Positions 1 to 8,292 are shown, numbered from the stretch's first letter. The stretch: 39,528 nucleotides of DNA from Bradyrhizobium sp. AS23.2 (GCF_001908185.1 NZ_LGHM01000031.1:1-39528); one strand, 5' to 3'. Notes: generated from the letters alone by a model not told the origin. Translations and numbers: made by a program.

Positions 1-1
1 C

Positions 2-907
2 ACCCGCCTGCGCTCGGCCGCGACCGGCGGCGCCGCGCTGGGCCCCGACACCTTCAAGTTCTTCCAGGCCATGGGCGTGCCGCTGCGGACCCTCTACGGC
101 CAGACGGAACTGTTAGGGGCCTACACGCTGCATCCCGAGGGCAAGGTCGACCCTGACACGACAGGCGTGCCGATGGCCGACAGCGTCGAGATACGCATCG
201 ACAATGCCGACGTCCACGGAGTCGGCGAGATCGTGGTGCGGCATCCCAACATGTTCCTCGGCTATTACAAGAATCCGGAGGCCAGCGTCGCCGACATCAA
301 GGACGGCTGGATGCTGTCGGGCGATGCCGGCTATTTCAACGCGAACCGCCAGCTTGTCGTCATCGACCGCATCAAGGACCTCGCCGAGACCTCGCGCGGC
401 GAGCGCTTCTCGCCGCAGTTCATCGAGAACAAGCTGAAGTTCTCGCCCTATATCGCCGAAGCCGTGGTGCTCGGCGCCGGCCGCGACGCGCTCGCGGCGA
501 TGATCTGCATCCGCTACTCCATCATCTCGAAATGGGCGGAGAAGAACCGCCTCTCCTTCACCACCTACAGCGACCTTGCCTCGCGGCCCGAGGTCTACAC
601 GCTGCTCCAGAAAGAGGTCGAGACCGTCAACGCCACGCTGCCGCAGGCGCAGCGCATCTCGCGCTTCCTGCTGCTCTACAAGGAGCTGGATGCCGACGAC
701 GGCGAGCTCACCCGCACCCGAAAGGTGCGCCGCGGCGTCATCAACGAGAAATACGAAGGCATCATCGACGCGATCTACCGCGGCGACACCGACATCCCCG
801 TCGACACTGTGATCCGCTTCCAGGACGGCACCACGCAGCGCGTACGGACGACGCTGCGGGTCGTGGATCTGGGCGGGCATGGGCACATGGCGGAGGCAGC
901 GGAGTGA
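2..907 (+). CDS. AMP-forming acyl-CoA ligase (long-chain acyl-CoA synthetase type), C-terminal part
   Basis: This is the C-terminal 301 codons of an ANL-superfamily ligase, which joins a carboxylic acid to CoA through an acyl-AMP. The frame is open from base 2, so the gene begins upstream of the window. Visible motifs are LYGQTE (the A5-type adenine-binding motif), SGDAGYF (A7-like), DRIKD (A8-like) and a late lysine in TRTRKVRR, where the catalytic lysine of the C-terminal lobe is expected. The last 50 or so residues extend beyond that lysine. It lies just upstream of a liv-type ABC transporter, an arrangement that suggests uptake coupled to CoA activation of an aromatic or fatty acid; that link is inferred from context. 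The stop lies 29 bases before a palindromic repeat that separates it from livH. The substrate cannot be read from the sequence. Confidence 0.88.
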   Translation, partial: TRLRSAATGGAALGPDTFKFFQAMGVPLRTLYGQTELLGAYTLHPEGKVDPDTTGVPMADSVEIRIDNADVHGVGEIVVRHPNMFLGYYKNPEASVADIKDGWMLSGDAGYFNANRQLVVIDRIKDLAETSRGERFSPQFIENKLKFSPYIAEAVVLGAGRDALAAMICIRYSIISKWAEKNRLSFTTYSDLASRPEVYTLLQKEVETVNATLPQAQRISRFLLLYKELDADDGELTRTRKVRRGVINEKYEGIIDAIYRGDTDIPVDTVIRFQDGTTQRVRTTLRVVDLGGHGHMAEAAE

Positions 908-935
908 GGCTATCTACCGACGCGCACGCTGCTGC

Positions 936-998
936 CCTTCGCCTCTCCCCGCTTGCGGGGAGAGGCCGGAGCGCGTCAGCGATCCGGGTGAGGGGGAG
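936..998 (+). repeat. Palindromic repeat, left copy flanking the DUF559 gene
   Basis: The core at 941-966 is a perfect palindrome with 12-base arms (GCCTCTCCCCGC and its complement) around TT. It is followed at 986-998 by GGGTGAGGGGGAG. The same two blocks, in the same order, occur on the opposite strand at 1349-1412. The stop codon and last seven sense codons of the DUF559 gene lie inside this copy (976-998). Confidence 0.9.
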
Positions 999-1341
999 CC
1001 TCCGCAAGGGCGGTGACAATCCTTTCGAGAACGCCAGCCAAGTTGCTCGCCACGTCGTTGTTCCAGAAGCGCAGGATTCGATAGTTGCGATCGGTGAGCC
1101 ACTTGTCGCGCACGGCGTCGCGCGGATTGTTGGCATGTTGCCCACCGTCCACTTCAATGATGAGGCGGCATTCGCGGCAAATGAAGTCGACGGTGTACGG
1201 CCCGATTGGCTCTTGCCGGACAAACTTATAGCCGTTCAACCTGCGGGCACGCAGGCGATACCAGAGCGTCCCTTCTGCATCCGTCAACGCGGCTCGCAAG
1301 CTTCTTGCGCGCCCAGTCTTGGACTCTTCGGCACCTCGCAT
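976..1341 (-). CDS. DUF559 (endonuclease-like fold) protein
   Basis: A 121-residue protein of the DUF559 family, whose fold is related to very-short-patch-repair and other restriction-like endonucleases. Visible features are LWYRLRARRLNGYKFVRQ near the N terminus, then GPYTVDFICRECRLIIEVDGG, a strand-turn-strand segment with the acidic residues and IEVDG typical of the family, and YRILRFWNNDV near the end. The frame is open further upstream, but I chose the ATG at 1341 because a GGGGGAG ribosome-binding site lies 7 bases before it and the family homology begins after it. That binding site lies inside the right-hand repeat copy, and the last codons lie inside the left-hand copy. It is antisense to the surrounding ligase-liv genes and separates them, so it looks like a small inserted unit. 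A nuclease role is inferred from fold only. Confidence 0.85.
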   Translation of the reverse strand: MRGAEESKTGRARSLRAALTDAEGTLWYRLRARRLNGYKFVRQEPIGPYTVDFICRECRLIIEVDGGQHANNPRDAVRDKWLTDRNYRILRFWNNDVASNLAGVLERIVTALAEAPPHPDR

Positions 1342-1348
1342 ACGGAAA

Positions 1349-1412
1349 CTCCCCCTCACCCGCCGCGCGTTCCGCGCGTCGGCCTCTCCCCGCAAGCGGG
1401 GAGAGGCGAAGG
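1349..1412 (-). repeat. Palindromic repeat, right copy flanking the DUF559 gene
   Basis: Inverted copy of the repeat at 936-998: the core palindrome is at 1382-1407 and the GGGTGAGGGGGAG block, read on the minus strand, is at 1349-1361. The GGGGGAG serves as a plausible ribosome-binding site for the DUF559 gene. On the plus strand the outer end contains GAAGGA, about 9 bases before the livH start, and may be the livH ribosome-binding site. Confidence 0.9.
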
Positions 1413-1422
1413 ATAGCATAAC

Positions 1423-2316
1423 ATGAACACCGCCTTCCTCATCCAGCTCCTGGTCAACGGTCTCGTGGTCGGCACGCTCTATGGCGTCGTCGCGATGTCG
1501 TTCGTGCTGATCTACAAGGCGACGCAGGTCGTCAATTTCGCGCAAGGCGAGCTGCTGCTGGTCGGTGCCTGGGTATGCTGGGCGCTGCTGGCTAAATACC
1601 AGGTGCCGTTCTGGATCGGCATGCCGATGACGCTGGTGTTCATGTTCGTGTTCGGCATCGCGATCCAGGTCCTGATCCTGCGGCCGATGATCGGCGAGCC
1701 CATCATCTCGGTGATCATGGTGACGATCGGCCTCTCCACCGTGTTGCAGGCCACGCTGAAGTGGATGTTCGGCGTCAACCCGCAGCCGTTCCCGCGCGTG
1801 TTCGAGAGCCAGTCGGTGAGCCTGTTCGGCCTTCAGATCCAGACCGTCTATGTCATGAGCCTCGTGGTGTCGGTCGCGATGATGATCGGCATGGCCTGGT
1901 TCTTCCGCGCCTCAAAGTACGGCCTTGCGATGCGCGCCACCGCGTTCAACCAGCAGGTGGCGCAGTCGCTCGGCATCTCCGTGAAAAGCGTGTTCGCGAT
2001 GGCCTGGGCGATCTCGGCGACGGTATCGGCGGTCGCGGGCGTCGTGGTAGCGGTCGTCAACGGCGTGTCCTCGGGCCTGGCCGCCTACGGCATCAAGGTG
2101 TTCCCGGCCGCGATCCTCGGCGGCCTCGATTCCGTCGGCGGCGCCGTGCTCGGCGGCATCATCATCGGCCTGCTCGAGAACATCGCGCAATACGTCGACA
2201 GCCAGTACCTGCACTGGGGCAATCTCTACGAGATCGCACCGTTCTACGTCCTCATCATCGTGCTGATGATCAAGCCCTACGGCCTGTTCGGCACCCACGA
2301 CATCGAGCGGATCTGA
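1423..2316 (+). CDS. livH: Branched-chain amino acid-type ABC transporter permease LivH
   Basis: A 297-residue inner-membrane permease of the LivH class, about the usual length. The N-terminal segment LLVNGLVVGTLYGVVAMSF and the following FAQGEL are hallmarks of LivH, and about eight hydrophobic segments are visible. The late sequence AILGGLDSVGGAVLGG matches the conserved region that contacts the ATPase subunits. It should form the transmembrane channel with LivM, driven by LivF and a LivG that is probably upstream of the window. In this context the substrate is more likely an aromatic or fatty acid or a related compound than leucine; that is inference. The next gene starts 3 bases after the stop. 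Confidence 0.93.
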   Translation: MNTAFLIQLLVNGLVVGTLYGVVAMSFVLIYKATQVVNFAQGELLLVGAWVCWALLAKYQVPFWIGMPMTLVFMFVFGIAIQVLILRPMIGEPIISVIMVTIGLSTVLQATLKWMFGVNPQPFPRVFESQSVSLFGLQIQTVYVMSLVVSVAMMIGMAWFFRASKYGLAMRATAFNQQVAQSLGISVKSVFAMAWAISATVSAVAGVVVAVVNGVSSGLAAYGIKVFPAAILGGLDSVGGAVLGGIIIGLLENIAQYVDSQYLHWGNLYEIAPFYVLIIVLMIKPYGLFGTHDIERI

Positions 2317-2319
2317 CCC

Positions 2320-3393
2320 ATGGCCGGCCCTGCCCTCATCCCTGCTGGTGATTTCCGCACCTCCTATGCGGCCGACACCACCATCTTCCCGACCACGACC
2401 AGCCGCAACTTCGCGATCGCCGGTGTGCTGCTGCTCTGCCTCGTGCCGCAATTCCTTGGCGGTTACTGGCTCAGCATCCTGATCCAGATCGGCATCTTCT
2501 CGATCGCGGCGCTCGGCTTGAACATTCTGGTCGGCTTCACCGGCCAGATCTCGATCGGTCACGCCGCCTTCTTCCTGCTCGGCGCCTTCACCTCGGCCTA
2601 TATCTCCAACAACGCGCCGATCCCGGTGTTCTTCGCGATCCCGCTCGCGGGCGTCGTCACCGCACTGGTCGGGCTGATCTTTGGCATTCCGGCGGCGCGG
2701 CTGAAAGGGCTCTATCTCGTCATCGCGACGCTGGCCGCGCAATACATTCTGCTCGACTTCTTCTCCCGCGCCGAATGGTTCTCCGGCGGCTCGGTGCCCG
2801 CGAGTGCCGAACCGTTCTCGATCTTCGGCTACACGCTGCGCGGCGATAAGCAGTATTTCTACGTGGTGCTGGCCTATGTGCTGCTCAGCTACCTCCTCGT
2901 CACCAATCTGATGCGCACCCGCGACGGCCGCGCGCTGGTGGCGATCCGCGACCATTATCTCTCGGCCGAGATCATGGGTATCAACCTCACCAAATACCGC
3001 ACGCTGTCGTTTGGCCTTGCCGCCTTCTTCGCCGGCATCGCCGGCGCGCTCTATGCGCATTACCAGCTCGTGGTATCCCAGGAAGGATTCGGCATCGAAC
3101 GCTCGATCCTGTTCCTGGCCATGATCATCATCGGCGGCACAGGCTCGATCATGGGCACGCTGATGGGCACCGCCTTCGTGGTGCTGCTGCCGGAATCGAT
3201 GGAATTCATCAGCCTGTATCTGAAGGGCGGCGCGATCGACAAGGCGCTGTCGCTCAACACCAACATCACCTTCCTGCGCGAGATCGCAATCGGGGTGATC
3301 ATCATCGCGTTCCTGATGTTCGAACCCGATGGGCTCGCGCATCGCTGGCGGCAGATCAAGGCCTACTGGAAACTCTACCCGTTCTCGCATTGA
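2320..3393 (+). CDS. livM: Branched-chain amino acid-type ABC transporter permease LivM
   Basis: A 357-residue permease of the LivM class. After a hydrophilic N terminus of about 25 residues it shows the characteristic LGLNILVGFTGQISIGHAAF, then LKGLYLVIATLAAQYI, and later FFAGIAGALYAHY and MIIIGGTGSIMGTLMG, all family hallmarks. It starts 3 bases after livH, so translation is probably coupled. The sequence GLAHRWRQIKAYWKLYPF closes the protein. It pairs with LivH to form the membrane channel. Confidence 0.93.
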   Translation: MAGPALIPAGDFRTSYAADTTIFPTTTSRNFAIAGVLLLCLVPQFLGGYWLSILIQIGIFSIAALGLNILVGFTGQISIGHAAFFLLGAFTSAYISNNAPIPVFFAIPLAGVVTALVGLIFGIPAARLKGLYLVIATLAAQYILLDFFSRAEWFSGGSVPASAEPFSIFGYTLRGDKQYFYVVLAYVLLSYLLVTNLMRTRDGRALVAIRDHYLSAEIMGINLTKYRTLSFGLAAFFAGIAGALYAHYQLVVSQEGFGIERSILFLAMIIIGGTGSIMGTLMGTAFVVLLPESMEFISLYLKGGAIDKALSLNTNITFLREIAIGVIIIAFLMFEPDGLAHRWRQIKAYWKLYPFSH

Positions 3394-3420
3394 GCGCGGC
3401 AACTTCACTTAAACAATAAC

Positions 3421-3426
3421 AGGAGG
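3421..3426 (+). promoter_or_regulatory. Consensus ribosome-binding site of the binding-protein gene
   Basis: A perfect AGGAGG lies 9 bases before the ATG at 3436. The neighbouring liv genes have only weak sites, which fits the need for more binding protein than permease or ATPase. Confidence 0.8.
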
Positions 3427-3435
3427 AACAGACCC

Positions 3436-4719
3436 ATGAAGATGAAGTCCCTTTTGAGCACCGCATCGCTCGCGCTCGCGGTCGCCGCATTCTCGGCGAG
3501 CGCGCAGGCGCAGATCGCGATCGGGCACCTCGCCGATTATTCGGGCGGCACCTCCGACGTCGGAACGCCCTACGGCCAGGCCGTCGCCGATACCTTCGCC
3601 TGGGTCAACAAGAACGGCGGCATCGGCGGCAAGCAGGTCAATGTCGACACCAACGACTACGGCTACCAGGTGCCGCGCGCGATCGCGCTCTACAAGAAGT
3701 GGTCGGCGCCGGACTCCAAGGTAGCGGCGATCATGGGCTGGGGCACCGCGGACACCGAAGCGCTGACCGGCTTCCTCGCCCAGGACAAGATCCCCGACCT
3801 CTCCGGTTCCTACGCCGCGGCCCTCACCGATCCCGAAGGCGTCAGCGGCAAGGCCAAGCCCGCGCCCTACAATTTCTTCTACGGTCCGAGCTATTCGGAC
3901 TCGCTGCGCGCAATGCTGATGTGGGCAGCCGAAGACTGGAAGGCCAAGGGCAAGGCCGGCAAGCCGAAATTCGTTCACATGGGCGCCAACCATCCCTATC
4001 CGAACGCACCGAAGGCGGCGGGCGAGGCCATGGCGCAGGAGCTCGGCTTCGAAGTGCTGCCGCCCCTGGTGTTCGCACTCTCACCAGGCGACTACAGCGC
4101 GCAGTGCCTGAGCCTGAAGTCATCGGGCGCCAACTACGCCTATCTCGGCAACACCGCGGCTTCCAACATCTCGGTGATGAAGGCCTGCAAGACCGCCGGT
4201 GCCGACGTGCAGTTCCTCGGCAACGTCTGGGGCATGGACGAGAACGCGGCCAAGACCGCGGGCGATGCCGCCGACGGCGTGATCTTCCCGCTGCGCACCG
4301 CGGTGAGCTGGGGCGGCGACGCGCCCGGCATAAAGACGGTGATGGAAATCTCGAAGATCTCCGACCCGACCGGCAAGGTTTATCGTCCCGTTCACTACAT
4401 CGCGGCCGTCTGCTCGGCGCTCTACATGAAGGAAGCGCTCGACTGGGCCACCAAGAACGGCGGCGCGACCGGCGAGAACGTCCGGAAGGGCTTTTACCAG
4501 AAGAAGGACTGGGTGCCGGCCGGCATGGAAGGCGTCTGCAATCCCTCGACCTGGACCGACAAGGACCACCGCGGCACGCTGAAGGTCGACCTCTATCGCA
4601 CCAAGGTCTCCGGCGCGACCGACGGCGAACTCAACGACCTCATGGCCAAGGGCACGATCAAGCTCGAGAAGGTCAAGACCATCGAGCTGCCGCGCAAGGC
4701 GGAATTGCTGGGTTGGTGA
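3436..4719 (+). CDS. Periplasmic substrate-binding protein of a liv-type ABC transporter
   Basis: A 427-residue Leu/Ile/Val-binding-protein-type receptor (Peripla_BP_6 class). The first 25 residues form a clear signal peptide (MKMKS, a hydrophobic stretch, then SASAQA before QIAIG). The mature part has the alternating Rossmann-like pattern of type I binding proteins, with GGIGGKQVNVDTNDYGYQ early on and DYSAQCLSLKSSGANYAYLG in the second lobe. It has a consensus ribosome-binding site and follows livM by 42 bases. It should capture the ligand in the periplasm and deliver it to LivHM. It differs from the amino acid receptors in length, and the neighbouring CoA ligases suggest a carboxylic acid ligand. 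A long palindrome lies after its stop. Confidence 0.92.
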   Translation: MKMKSLLSTASLALAVAAFSASAQAQIAIGHLADYSGGTSDVGTPYGQAVADTFAWVNKNGGIGGKQVNVDTNDYGYQVPRAIALYKKWSAPDSKVAAIMGWGTADTEALTGFLAQDKIPDLSGSYAAALTDPEGVSGKAKPAPYNFFYGPSYSDSLRAMLMWAAEDWKAKGKAGKPKFVHMGANHPYPNAPKAAGEAMAQELGFEVLPPLVFALSPGDYSAQCLSLKSSGANYAYLGNTAASNISVMKACKTAGADVQFLGNVWGMDENAAKTAGDAADGVIFPLRTAVSWGGDAPGIKTVMEISKISDPTGKVYRPVHYIAAVCSALYMKEALDWATKNGGATGENVRKGFYQKKDWVPAGMEGVCNPSTWTDKDHRGTLKVDLYRTKVSGATDGELNDLMAKGTIKLEKVKTIELPRKAELLGW

Positions 4720-4733
4720 GCGCAATCTCAGAC

Positions 4734-4817
4734 GTCATGGCCGGGCTTGTCCCGGCCATCCACGTCCAACCACTCGGCACAAAGTACGTGGATGCCCGGG
4801 ACAAGCCCGGGCATGAC
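4734..4817. repeat. Long intergenic palindrome between the binding-protein gene and livF
   Basis: Two arms of about 32 bases (4734-4766 and 4786-4817) are complementary with about two mismatches around a 19-base loop. Each arm contains its own smaller palindrome around GGGCTTGTCCC. The style matches the abundant extragenic palindromes of Bradyrhizobium and Rhodopseudomonas, from memory rather than by search. In RNA it would fold into a very stable hairpin 14 bases after the binding-protein stop. Confidence 0.88.
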
Positions 4818-4843
4818 GAGCGTAGCAAATTGGCAGCACACGC

Positions 4844-5683
4844 ATGACCGACACCCTTGAAGCATCTCGCTCCAAGCCGACCGCCGTGGCGCCCGCCGCG
4901 CTGCTCAGCGTGCGCAACATCGAGGTCGTCTATGACGACGTCATCCTGGTGCTCCGCGGCCTGAGCCTCGACGTGCCCAAGGGCGCGATCGTGGCGCTGC
5001 TTGGCGCCAACGGCGCCGGCAAGTCGACGACGCTGAAGGCGATCTCGGGGCTGCTCAAGACCGAGGACGGCGAGGTCACGCGCGGCGAGATCCTGTTCGA
5101 AGGCTCCCCTATCGCCGGCATCGATCCCGACAAGATCGTCCGCCGCGGCATCTTCCAGGTGATGGAGGGCCGGCGCATCGTCGCCGACATGACCTCGCTG
5201 GAGAACCTCAAGCTCGGCGCCTTCACCCGCAGGGACCGCGAGGTCGATGCCGATCTCGACATGGTCTTCAACTATTTCCCGCGCCTGAAGGAGCGCACCG
5301 GCCTTGCCGGCTACCTCTCCGGCGGCGAGCAGCAGATGCTCGCGATCGGCCGTGCGCTGATGGCGCGCCCGAAGATGATCCTGATGGACGAGCCGTCGAT
5401 GGGCCTGTCGCCGCTGCTGGTGAAAGAGGTGTTCGCGATCATCCAGAAGATCAACCGCGACCTCGGCGTCACCATCCTCCTGGTCGAGCAGAACGCGCGC
5501 GCCGCACTGTCGGTGGCGAGTCACGGCTACATCATGGAGCAGGGCAAGGTCGTGCTCGACGGCACCGCGGACGAATTGCGCGACAACGAGGACGTCAAGG
5601 AGTTCTACCTCGGCGGCGCCGGCGACCAGCGCAAGAGCTTCAAGAACCTCAAGAGCTTCAAGCGGCGCAAGCGCTGGCTTTAG
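4844..5683 (+). CDS. livF: Branched-chain amino acid-type ABC transporter ATPase LivF
   Basis: A 279-residue ABC ATPase of the LivF class. It has a Walker A motif GANGAGKST at residues 54-62, the signature LSGGEQQMLAIGRAL in the middle, Walker B MILMDEPSMGLSP and the switch histidine-region equivalent ILLVEQNAR. The FQVMEGRRI segment is typical of LivF. A variable 20-residue N-terminal extension and a strongly basic tail (KSFKRRKRWL) frame the domain. It drives transport through LivHM. No good ribosome-binding site is seen; the start is 26 bases after a large palindrome. A LivG partner is not in the window and is probably upstream of the first ligase. Confidence 0.93.
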   Translation: MTDTLEASRSKPTAVAPAALLSVRNIEVVYDDVILVLRGLSLDVPKGAIVALLGANGAGKSTTLKAISGLLKTEDGEVTRGEILFEGSPIAGIDPDKIVRRGIFQVMEGRRIVADMTSLENLKLGAFTRRDREVDADLDMVFNYFPRLKERTGLAGYLSGGEQQMLAIGRALMARPKMILMDEPSMGLSPLLVKEVFAIIQKINRDLGVTILLVEQNARAALSVASHGYIMEQGKVVLDGTADELRDNEDVKEFYLGGAGDQRKSFKNLKSFKRRKRWL

Positions 5684-5686
5684 ACA

Positions 5687-5744
5687 TAGCGTTTTCGAGC
5701 GAAGTGGAGACCGGTTCGCGTGAAGAAAACGCGTCAAAACAAAA
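5687..5744. repeat. Intergenic inverted-repeat element between livF and the epimerase
   Basis: GCGTTTTC at 5689-5696 is complementary to GAAAACGC at 5725-5732, with a second short pairing inside. The sequence resembles an element frequently seen between genes in Bradyrhizobium-type genomes, from memory. It fills the gap between two convergent genes and may act as a bidirectional transcription end, but no long T tract follows the stem. Confidence 0.6.
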
Positions 5745-5749
5745 GAGTC

Positions 5750-6889
5750 TTATTCCAGCACCTGCTCCGCCTCCGTGACTGCGCAGAGAACATGATAGAA
5801 CGACGACGCAGGAATGGTGTCGACCAGCGATTTGCCGTCGCGATCGAACTGGTCGTACCAGCCGCCCTTCACAGGATGGCTGAGATAATGCCGTTCGAGT
5901 CGCACCAGCGCCGCGCGCGCCTCATCCGCCGCGCCCGCCTCGCCGGACTCGGCCTGCGCGATCCACGCCTTCGCCATCTCGGTCTGCGGCCACAGCCGTC
6001 GCGAGCTGCGGCGGATGTTGCCTGCAGCATCGCCCTCGTCGACGAGGCAGCCGGTGGCCTCGTCGCGATAACGCAGCGCGGTCGCCAGCAATTCGGCGCG
6101 CCGCTGTCCGGTCGGGCAGCCCGTGATGCGTTCAAATCCCTTCAGGAGCCAGACCCACTCCGCCTGGTGCCCGGGCTCGATGCTGACCGGCTCGATCTTC
6201 GACCAGTCCTCCTCGAAATACTCCGTCAGGATGCGCTTCTGCTTGTCGTAGAGATTGGCCAGGAAGAGCGCGAAGAACTCGCCGGCACGGTTCTGGAACG
6301 ACAGATCGTGGGTCGCGTCGAAACACGCGATCATCGCCTCGAACAGATGCATCTGCGGGTTCTGCCGCCGCGGCAGCGAGACCGGAAGGCCTTCATGGAC
6401 GCCGCCATGTGGCGAACGCAGATGACCGTCGAGAAAGGCGAGCAGCGCGTCGATCTCAGCGCGAATTTGCGCGTCCTGGTCGAGCGCATAGACGGTCGCC
6501 AGCGCAAACAGGATGAAGGCGTGGTCGTAGGCATCGCGCCGCCCGTCCAGCACCGCGCCGTCCGGCGTCAACCTGTGCACATAGCCGGGCCGGCCGTCGG
6601 GCGCCTTCGCGCATGCCAGCAGATGCTCCAGCCCCTTCAGCGCGATGGCGCGCCCCTCGGGATACCAGCCCATCTGCGCCGCCTTGGCGTAGCACCAGAT
6701 CTGGCGGGCCTGCACGAACACGCGCCGCGGCGCGGCCGTATCAGCCGTGCCGTCGCGGTGCAGCCGGTCGATGAAGCCGCCCGCAGCGTGGTCCCAGCCG
6801 ACGGTGGACCACAACGGCAGCGCCTCCTCGATCATGCGGCGCTTCAGGCGCGCGACGACGTCCGCCGCAATCATTCCCTCGTCCGCCAT
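5750..6889 (-). CDS. AGE-family sugar epimerase/isomerase (N-acylglucosamine 2-epimerase or mannose isomerase type)
   Basis: A 379-residue protein of the AGE family, whose members interconvert C2 epimers of N-acylglucosamine or isomerise mannose. The alpha/alpha-barrel signatures are visible in order: RVFVQARQIWCYAKA, YDHAFILFALA, NPQMHLFEAMIA, IEPGHQAEWVWLLKG, RRLWPQTEMAKAW and GGWYDQFDRDG. The histidines in MHLFEA and EPGHQ lie where the family places its catalytic bases. I chose the ATG at 6889 because AGAGGA lies 5 bases before it; the frame is open 20 codons further but without homology. It is divergent from the next ligase-like gene and convergent with livF. Its sugar substrate is unknown, and a link to the polysaccharide genes downstream is only a possibility. 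Confidence 0.87.
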   Translation of the reverse strand: MADEGMIAADVVARLKRRMIEEALPLWSTVGWDHAAGGFIDRLHRDGTADTAAPRRVFVQARQIWCYAKAAQMGWYPEGRAIALKGLEHLLACAKAPDGRPGYVHRLTPDGAVLDGRRDAYDHAFILFALATVYALDQDAQIRAEIDALLAFLDGHLRSPHGGVHEGLPVSLPRRQNPQMHLFEAMIACFDATHDLSFQNRAGEFFALFLANLYDKQKRILTEYFEEDWSKIEPVSIEPGHQAEWVWLLKGFERITGCPTGQRRAELLATALRYRDEATGCLVDEGDAAGNIRRSSRRLWPQTEMAKAWIAQAESGEAGAADEARAALVRLERHYLSHPVKGGWYDQFDRDGKSLVDTIPASSFYHVLCAVTEAEQVLE

Positions 6890-6975
6890 CGCGTCCTCTT
6901 CAAGCCTCGCCAATGGCCGTCTGATACCCATGCCGGCGGCGGCGTGCAACGGATGCCAACCCGGAAAGACCCGCC

Positions 6976-8202
6976 ATGACCGCCCATTACGACGCCCGCG
7001 AGACGCGCGAGCAAGCCGCGCGCGAGGCCGATCTGTTCTCCCGCCTACCGGACGTGCTGCGCGGCGCGATGGCCGCCCCCCGCCTATGCCGAGCGGCTCA
7101 AGGGCCTGGATCCCGCTTCAGTGAGCTCCAGGGCGGCGCTGGCGGGCCTGCCGGTGCTGCGCAAGTCGGAACTGCCCGCCCTGCACAAGGCCTCAGCGCC
7201 CTTCGGCGGCTTCGTAGCGGCGGCCCCCCGGCTCGTTCGCCCGCCTCTTCACCTCTCCCGGCCCGATCTTCGAGCCGGAGGGGCGGCAGGCCGATCCCTG
7301 GCGCGGCGCGCGGGCGCTGTTCGCGGCCGGGTTCCGCCCCGATGACATCGTGCTCAACACATTCAGCTACCACCTCACCCCCGGCGGCTTCATCTTCGAC
7401 GCGTCGGCGCGCGCGCTCGGCTGCGCGGTGATCCCGGCCGGCCCCGGCAATACCGAACAGCAGTTCGAACTGATCGAGGCCTACCGGCCGGTCGGCTATA
7501 GCGGCACGCCGGACTTTTTGAAGATCCTGCTCGATGCCGCAGCGGGCGGGGGGCCGCGACGTCTCCTCGATCAAGCGCGCGCTGGTCTCGGGCGCCGCCT
7601 TCCCGCCCTCGCTCCAGGCCGAGATCAAGGCGCGCGGCATCGACGCCTACCAGGCCTTCGGCACCGCCGATCTCGGTCTCATCGCCTTCGAGACCGAGGC
7701 GCGCGACGGCATGGTCGTGAACGAGGACCTGATCATGGAGATCGTCAGGCCCGGCACCGGCGATCCCGTTGCGCCGGGCGACGTCGGTGAGATCGTGGTG
7801 ACCTCGCTCGACCCGCACCATCCCTGGATCCGGCTGGCGCTCGGCGACCTCACCGCGGCGCTGCCGGGCACGAGCCCATGCGGGCGCACCAACATGCGCA
7901 TCAAGGGCTGGATGGGCCGCGCCGACCAGACCACCAAGGTCAAGGGCATGTTCGTCCGCCCAGAGCAGATCGCGGAGATCGGCAAGCGCCACTCCGCACT
8001 CGGACGATTGCGCCTCGTCGTCACGCGCCAGGGCGAGGCCGACGCGATGACGCTGAGAGCGGAAACCGCAGCTGCGAGCGATGCACTACGGGAGAAGATC
8101 GCCGCCAGCTTGCGCGCGGTGACGAAACTCGGCGGCAATGTCGAGCTGGTCAGCCCGGGCGCGCTGCCGAACGACGGCAAGGTGATCGCAGATGAAAGGT
8201 AG
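6976..8202 (+). pseudogene. Phenylacetate-CoA ligase-like AMP-binding protein, frameshifted three times as given
   Basis: Pieces of one PaaK-type adenylate-forming ligase run through all three plus frames. The frame changes within C6 at 7076-7081, C6 at 7224-7229 and G6 at 7548-7553. Each change is a single extra base, and the three together restore the original frame. With one base removed from each run the product would be 407 residues, with SYHLTPGGFIFDA, IPAGPGNTEQQ, YQAFGTADLGLIAFE and the late GRADQTTKVKGMFVRPEQI, all PaaK family hallmarks. The sequence between the shifts is well preserved, so sequencing error is more likely than decay. A GGAAAG site lies about 9 bases before the ATG. 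It would activate an aromatic acid as its CoA ester, matching the liv transporter and first ligase. A terminator follows immediately. Confidence 0.82.
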
Positions 8203-8225
8203 GCGCGGTCCCGGCCGCGCGTTTT
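8203..8225 (+). terminator. Rho-independent terminator after the ligase-like gene
   Basis: GCGCGG (8203-8208) pairs with CCGCGC (8215-8220) across a 6-base loop, followed by GTTTT. It begins directly after the stop codon of the ligase-like gene and separates the transport and ligase block from the polysaccharide genes. Confidence 0.65.
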
Positions 8226-8234
8226 GCGACATCC

Positions 8235-8263
8235 TTGACAAGCCGCTGGCGGAACGGTGAACA
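8235..8263 (+). promoter_or_regulatory. Candidate promoter for the phosphatase-gmd-fcl operon
   Basis: A perfect TTGACA at 8235-8240 is followed after 17 bases by TGAACA, a poor match to a -10 box. Its place right after a terminator and 30 bases before the preferred phosphatase start makes it a reasonable but unproven promoter. Confidence 0.25.
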
Positions 8264-8292
8264 AGGGCCGCAAACACCTCTTGCGGCACCCT

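Noticed and set aside
113..886. Long minus-strand open frame opposite the first acyl-CoA ligase
   Set aside because: Shadow of the ligase in a high-GC sequence; low-complexity Arg, Asp and Val-rich translation with no family resemblance.
1912..3408. 498-codon minus-strand open frame across livH and livM
   Set aside because: Composition is repetitive (Asp, Arg, Glu, His) as expected for the antisense of hydrophobic high-GC genes; livM is unmistakable on the plus strand.
4734..4817. Long palindrome as a Rho-independent terminator
   Set aside because: No T tract follows, and its style is that of a dispersed extragenic palindrome; a role in RNA stability is more likely.
5720..6979. 419-codon plus-strand open frame over the AGE epimerase
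   Set aside because: Antisense shadow; the minus-strand protein has full family motifs and a ribosome-binding site.
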